Source: Clostridium cylindrosporum DSM 605 (GTDB lineage: Bacteria; Bacillota; Clostridia; Clostridiales; Caloramatoraceae). Taken from it: DNA of 36,552 bases. A model generated the notes under the pieces. It was not told the origin of the DNA, made no database searches, and was given only the letters and a program-made list of their open reading frames with translations. The stretch lies in assembly GCF_001047375.1 (NCBI RefSeq), contig NZ_LFVU01000008.1, positions 1 through 36,552 on the forward strand. The letters are read 5' to 3'. The number at the start of each line of letters is the position of its first letter. Position 1 is the first letter of the stretch. Positions 34,804-36,552 of this stretch are shown here, piece by piece. The translations under genes and the position numbers were made by a program.

Positions 34804-34831
34804 TTGTATATTTACAATTAAAAATTATAAT
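34804..34831 (+). promoter_or_regulatory. Probable promoter of the glycosylase gene
   Basis: TTGTAT (34804-34809), 16 bases, TATAAT (34826-34831) on the plus strand, about 30 bases before the ATG, with AAGGAGAG as ribosome site. Confidence 0.55.
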
Positions 34832-34863
34832 ACTAATTATTAACTATTATTAAGGAGAGTATC

Positions 34864-35478
34864 ATGAAAAAACTAAGCAGAGATTTTTACCTTCAGGATA
34901 CATTAAGCGTATCTAAAAACCTTCTAGGCAAGAACCTCGTTCATATTGTTAATGGTAAACCAAGAATAGGTAAAATAGTTGAAACTGAAGCATATATAGG
35001 ATCAATGGATAAAGCTTGTCATGCTTATAACTATAAAAAAACACCTAGAACTGAAACTATTTTTAATATAGGTGGCACATCCTATGTATACCTTATTTAC
35101 GGTATGTATCACTGTATGAATGTTGTAAGTGAAAAAGTTAATGAACCCTGTGCAATTCTCATTCGAGCTCTTGAACCTTTAACTGGACTTGATGATATGG
35201 CATTTGATCGATATGGAGTCTTATACGAAAACCTCACAAAAAAACAAGTCCTTAATTTATCTAATGGACCTGGTAAGCTATGTATAGCCATGGGTATTAA
35301 TAAAGAGCAGAATGCTAAAGACCTATTATCAGAGGATTTTTATATAACTGAAAATGAAGATATATCTATTGAAAATATTGTTATTTCTAAGAGAATTAAT
35401 ATTGACTATGCTGAAGAGGCTAAAGACTTCCCTTGGAGATTTTATATTAAAGATAATAAATTTATTTCTAAAAAGTAA
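34864..35478 (+). CDS. 3-methyladenine (alkyladenine) DNA glycosylase, AAG/MPG family
   Basis: A 204-aa protein matching the AAG fold: LLGKNLVH, IVETEAYIG with the catalytic Glu, RTETIFNIGGTSYVYLIYGMYHCMNVV with the tyrosine that intercalates DNA, and ILIRALEPL. It excises alkylated purines such as 3-methyladenine and hypoxanthine to start base excision repair. It is a single gene with its own promoter and terminator, divergent from the ABC operon. Bacillus YxlJ is the known relative. Confidence 0.94.
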   Translation: MKKLSRDFYLQDTLSVSKNLLGKNLVHIVNGKPRIGKIVETEAYIGSMDKACHAYNYKKTPRTETIFNIGGTSYVYLIYGMYHCMNVVSEKVNEPCAILIRALEPLTGLDDMAFDRYGVLYENLTKKQVLNLSNGPGKLCIAMGINKEQNAKDLLSEDFYITENEDISIENIVISKRINIDYAEEAKDFPWRFYIKDNKFISKK

Positions 35479-35479
35479 T

Positions 35480-35515
35480 CCCAATAGCCTTTATATAAGC
35501 TATTGGGACTTTTCC
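35480..35515 (+). terminator. Terminator of the glycosylase gene
   Basis: A nine-base stem (CCCAATAGC and GCTATTGGG) with a 10-base loop directly after the stop, followed by ACTTTTCC on the plus strand. Confidence 0.7.
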
Positions 35516-35526
35516 CTAATAGAATT

Positions 35527-36027
35527 TTATTTTTTAAAATAAGCAATATCAAAACTTTCTCCATTTAAAAGATTAGCTACATATACTGTGCCTTCATCCT
35601 TAATTTGCTTTACTATTTCAGCTACATCATAAGTATTAACTTCTTTTTGATTACTTAATGCCTCTTTATTTCTTGTATTATCTGTTATTAATTTTATCAT
35701 TTGGCCATCATAGTATAGCTGTTCTATTAATGCATCTCCTTCATTTGTATAGGATACAATCTGTACCTTATCAAGTCTTTTTTCCTTTATACTCTGCAAA
35801 AACTTATCAAGTTTTTGCTTATTATATATTTGGGTATTAACTATAACAACATCCCCTTTAGACTTTGCCATCTCTGGAGTATAGTTATCAGGAATGGTTT
35901 TAGTATCAGTGTATACTATTTTTTCTGGACTTGATAAGTTATTTTTCTTACTACTAAAAATCTGAAATCCCCATATCAATGTAGACATGGTAAAAATAAT
36001 TACTATAGGGTACACGAACTTTTTCAT
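35527..36027 (-). CDS. Membrane-anchored DUF4362 protein
   Basis: A 166-aa protein. One N-terminal hydrophobic segment (about 5-25; MKKFVYPIVIIFTMSTLIWGF) has no lipobox cysteine, so it is an anchor or uncleaved signal. The rest matches the DUF4362 pattern: GDVVIVNTQIYNKQKLDKFL, VQIVSYTNEGDALIEQLYYDGQ and IKLITDNTRNK. These proteins are outward facing in Firmicutes; their function is unknown. It stands alone near the rRNA operon end. The ribosome site is weak: no clear AGGAGG lies before the ATG. Confidence 0.8.
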   Translation of the reverse strand: MKKFVYPIVIIFTMSTLIWGFQIFSSKKNNLSSPEKIVYTDTKTIPDNYTPEMAKSKGDVVIVNTQIYNKQKLDKFLQSIKEKRLDKVQIVSYTNEGDALIEQLYYDGQMIKLITDNTRNKEALSNQKEVNTYDVAEIVKQIKDEGTVYVANLLNGESFDIAYFKK

Positions 36028-36202
36028 AATATTTTATAATAATCTTAAATACATAAATGTATATTTTAGACTATTATTTCTATCCTCCTTTTATAATTAA
36101 TTTTAACAAAACTATATCTTAGGATATAATCAAGCTTTTATATACTCTTATAGCTTATATTATTACCATATTTTATAACTTATATAATTAAATACAAAAA
36201 AT

Positions 36203-36234
36203 AAAAAATGCAACCTTAAATTAAGATTGCATTT
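36203..36234 (-). terminator. Terminator of the rRNA/tRNA-Asn operon
   Basis: AAATGCAA/TTGCATTT arms with an inner CTTA/TAAG stem, followed on the minus strand by T6-A-T6, just after tRNA-Asn. Confidence 0.88.
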
Positions 36235-36255
36235 AATATCGTCAAAAAATAAAAA

Positions 36256-36330
36256 TGGCTCCGCGGAGAGGACTCGAACCTCCAACCTATCGGTTAACAG
36301 CCGAGTGCTCCACCATTGAGCTACCGCGGA
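36256..36330 (-). tRNA. tRNA-Asn (anticodon GTT)
   Basis: A complete cloverleaf on the minus strand: acceptor TCCGCGG/CCGCGGA, D-arm TAGCTCAATGGTGGAGCA, anticodon loop CTGTTAA giving GTT, T-arm GGTTCGAGTCC, discriminator G and encoded CCA. It lies 12 bases after 5S rRNA, a common clostridial arrangement, and ends the operon. Confidence 0.97.
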
Positions 36331-36342
36331 ACATTTTTAAAC

Positions 36343-36457
36343 CAAGCGACTTCCTACCCTCCCAGTCCGTCTCCAGACTAGTACTATCGGCGTTAGAGAG
36401 CTTAACCTTCGTGTTCGGAATGGGAACGGGTGTATCCTCTCTGCCATCATCACTTGA
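36343..36457 (-). rRNA. rrf: 5S ribosomal RNA
   Basis: The reverse complement contains the conserved 5S core CCCGTTCCCATTCCGAACAC and GAAGGTTAAGCTC, then GCCGATAGTACT and GGGAGGGTAGGAAGTCGC. Ends are estimated from terminal pairing (CAAGTGATG with the CGCTTGG end) and may be off by a few bases. Confidence 0.93.
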
Positions 36458-36512
36458 TGCATTTCAAAGATAGTTCTTTGAAAACTGCACAGCATTCTTT
36501 TGAACTTAATCA

Positions 36513-36552
36513 AGATTAAGCCCTCGATCTATTAGTATCAGTCAGCTACACA
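36513..36552 (-). rRNA. rrl: 23S ribosomal RNA, 3' end (cut by window edge)
   Basis: The last 40 bases read GCTGACTGATACTAATAG then ATCGAGGGCTTAA on the minus strand, the universal 3' end of 23S rRNA. The 55-base spacer to 5S has a box-like GAAAACTGCACAG segment typical of rRNA spacers. The exact 3' end is estimated. Confidence 0.93.

Noticed and set aside
34681-34863. Looked for a Fur box upstream of the FbpA-like gene
   Set aside because: ATTATCATAAAT is only a partial match to the 19-base Fur consensus and lacks the inverted partner.
36255-36473. 72-codon frame beginning MAPRRGLEPPTYRL on the plus strand
   Set aside because: This is the familiar false ORF antisense to tRNA-Asn and 5S rRNA.
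1-36552. Insertion sequences, phage genes and CRISPR arrays
   Set aside because: No transposase, integrase, phage gene or spaced repeat array was recognised; base composition looks even and the gene order is largely that of a conserved core region.

Overview
The window is AT-rich DNA from a low-GC Gram-positive spore former, almost certainly Clostridium in the narrow sense. The evidence is the gene content and order: ctsR-mcsA-mcsB-clpC-radA-disA, CarD, PIN/TRAM protein, ispD-ispF, proS-cysS, mrnC-thyX-rlmB-yacP-sigH, tRNA-Thr, tuf. Supporting signs are strong AGGAGG ribosome sites, frequent TTG/GTG starts, a T-box leader, the sporulation sigma factor SigH, and ThyX as thymidylate synthase. 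I do not name a species. Nearly everything is on the minus strand, so the region reads right to left.

Layout in transcription order, from the right edge. (1) 36.55-36.2 kb: end of an rRNA operon (23S, 5S, tRNA-Asn, terminator). (2) 36.0-31.0 kb: a DUF4362 protein, a plus-strand alkyladenine DNA glycosylase, and a three-gene ABC importer of the Fbp/Fut/Afu/phosphonate type with a fused double permease. (3) 30.97-25.0 kb: a small secreted Cys/His protein on the plus strand, then a compact five-gene operon: mtnK, mtnA, two half-transketolases and a RuBisCO-like protein. It has a perfect TTGACA-17-TATAAT promoter and a strong terminator. (4) 24.9-19.2 kb: the phosphate regulon, with two tandem pstS paralogues, pstC-pstA-pstB and phoU. 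Long arrays of TTAACA-like Pho boxes lie upstream of the pstS genes. (5) 19.2-18.2 kb: signal peptidase I on the plus strand and a 74-aa unknown. (6) 18.1-10.2 kb: the CtsR stress operon with a textbook CtsR operator, then radA, disA, a plus-strand Cys-rich conserved protein and a CarD-like gene. (7) 9.6-1.1 kb: the PIN/TRAM protein, ispD-ispF, a proline T-box with proS-cysS, then mrnC-thyX-rlmB and a decayed yacP. (8) 1.1 kb to the left edge: sigH, tRNA-Thr and the start of tuf.

The most interesting system is the mtnK-mtnA-transketolase(N)-transketolase(C)-RuBisCO-like operon. MtnK and MtnA convert methylthioribose (or 5-deoxyribose, from radical-SAM by-products) to the ribulose 1-phosphate. 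The usual next genes (mtnB, mtnX, mtnD, or an aldolase) are absent. Instead there are a RuBisCO-like protein with an altered metal-site motif (KDDH, not KDDE) and a split thiamine-diphosphate transketolase. I infer an oxygen-independent route: isomerisation to a 1-substituted xylulose 5-phosphate, then thiamine-dependent C2-C3 cleavage giving glyceraldehyde 3-phosphate plus a two-carbon unit, possibly releasing methanethiol. This is a hypothesis from gene content. Other points worth a second look are the Pho-box arrays, the yacP pseudogene, the short McsA, and an inverted repeat around the mtnK promoter.
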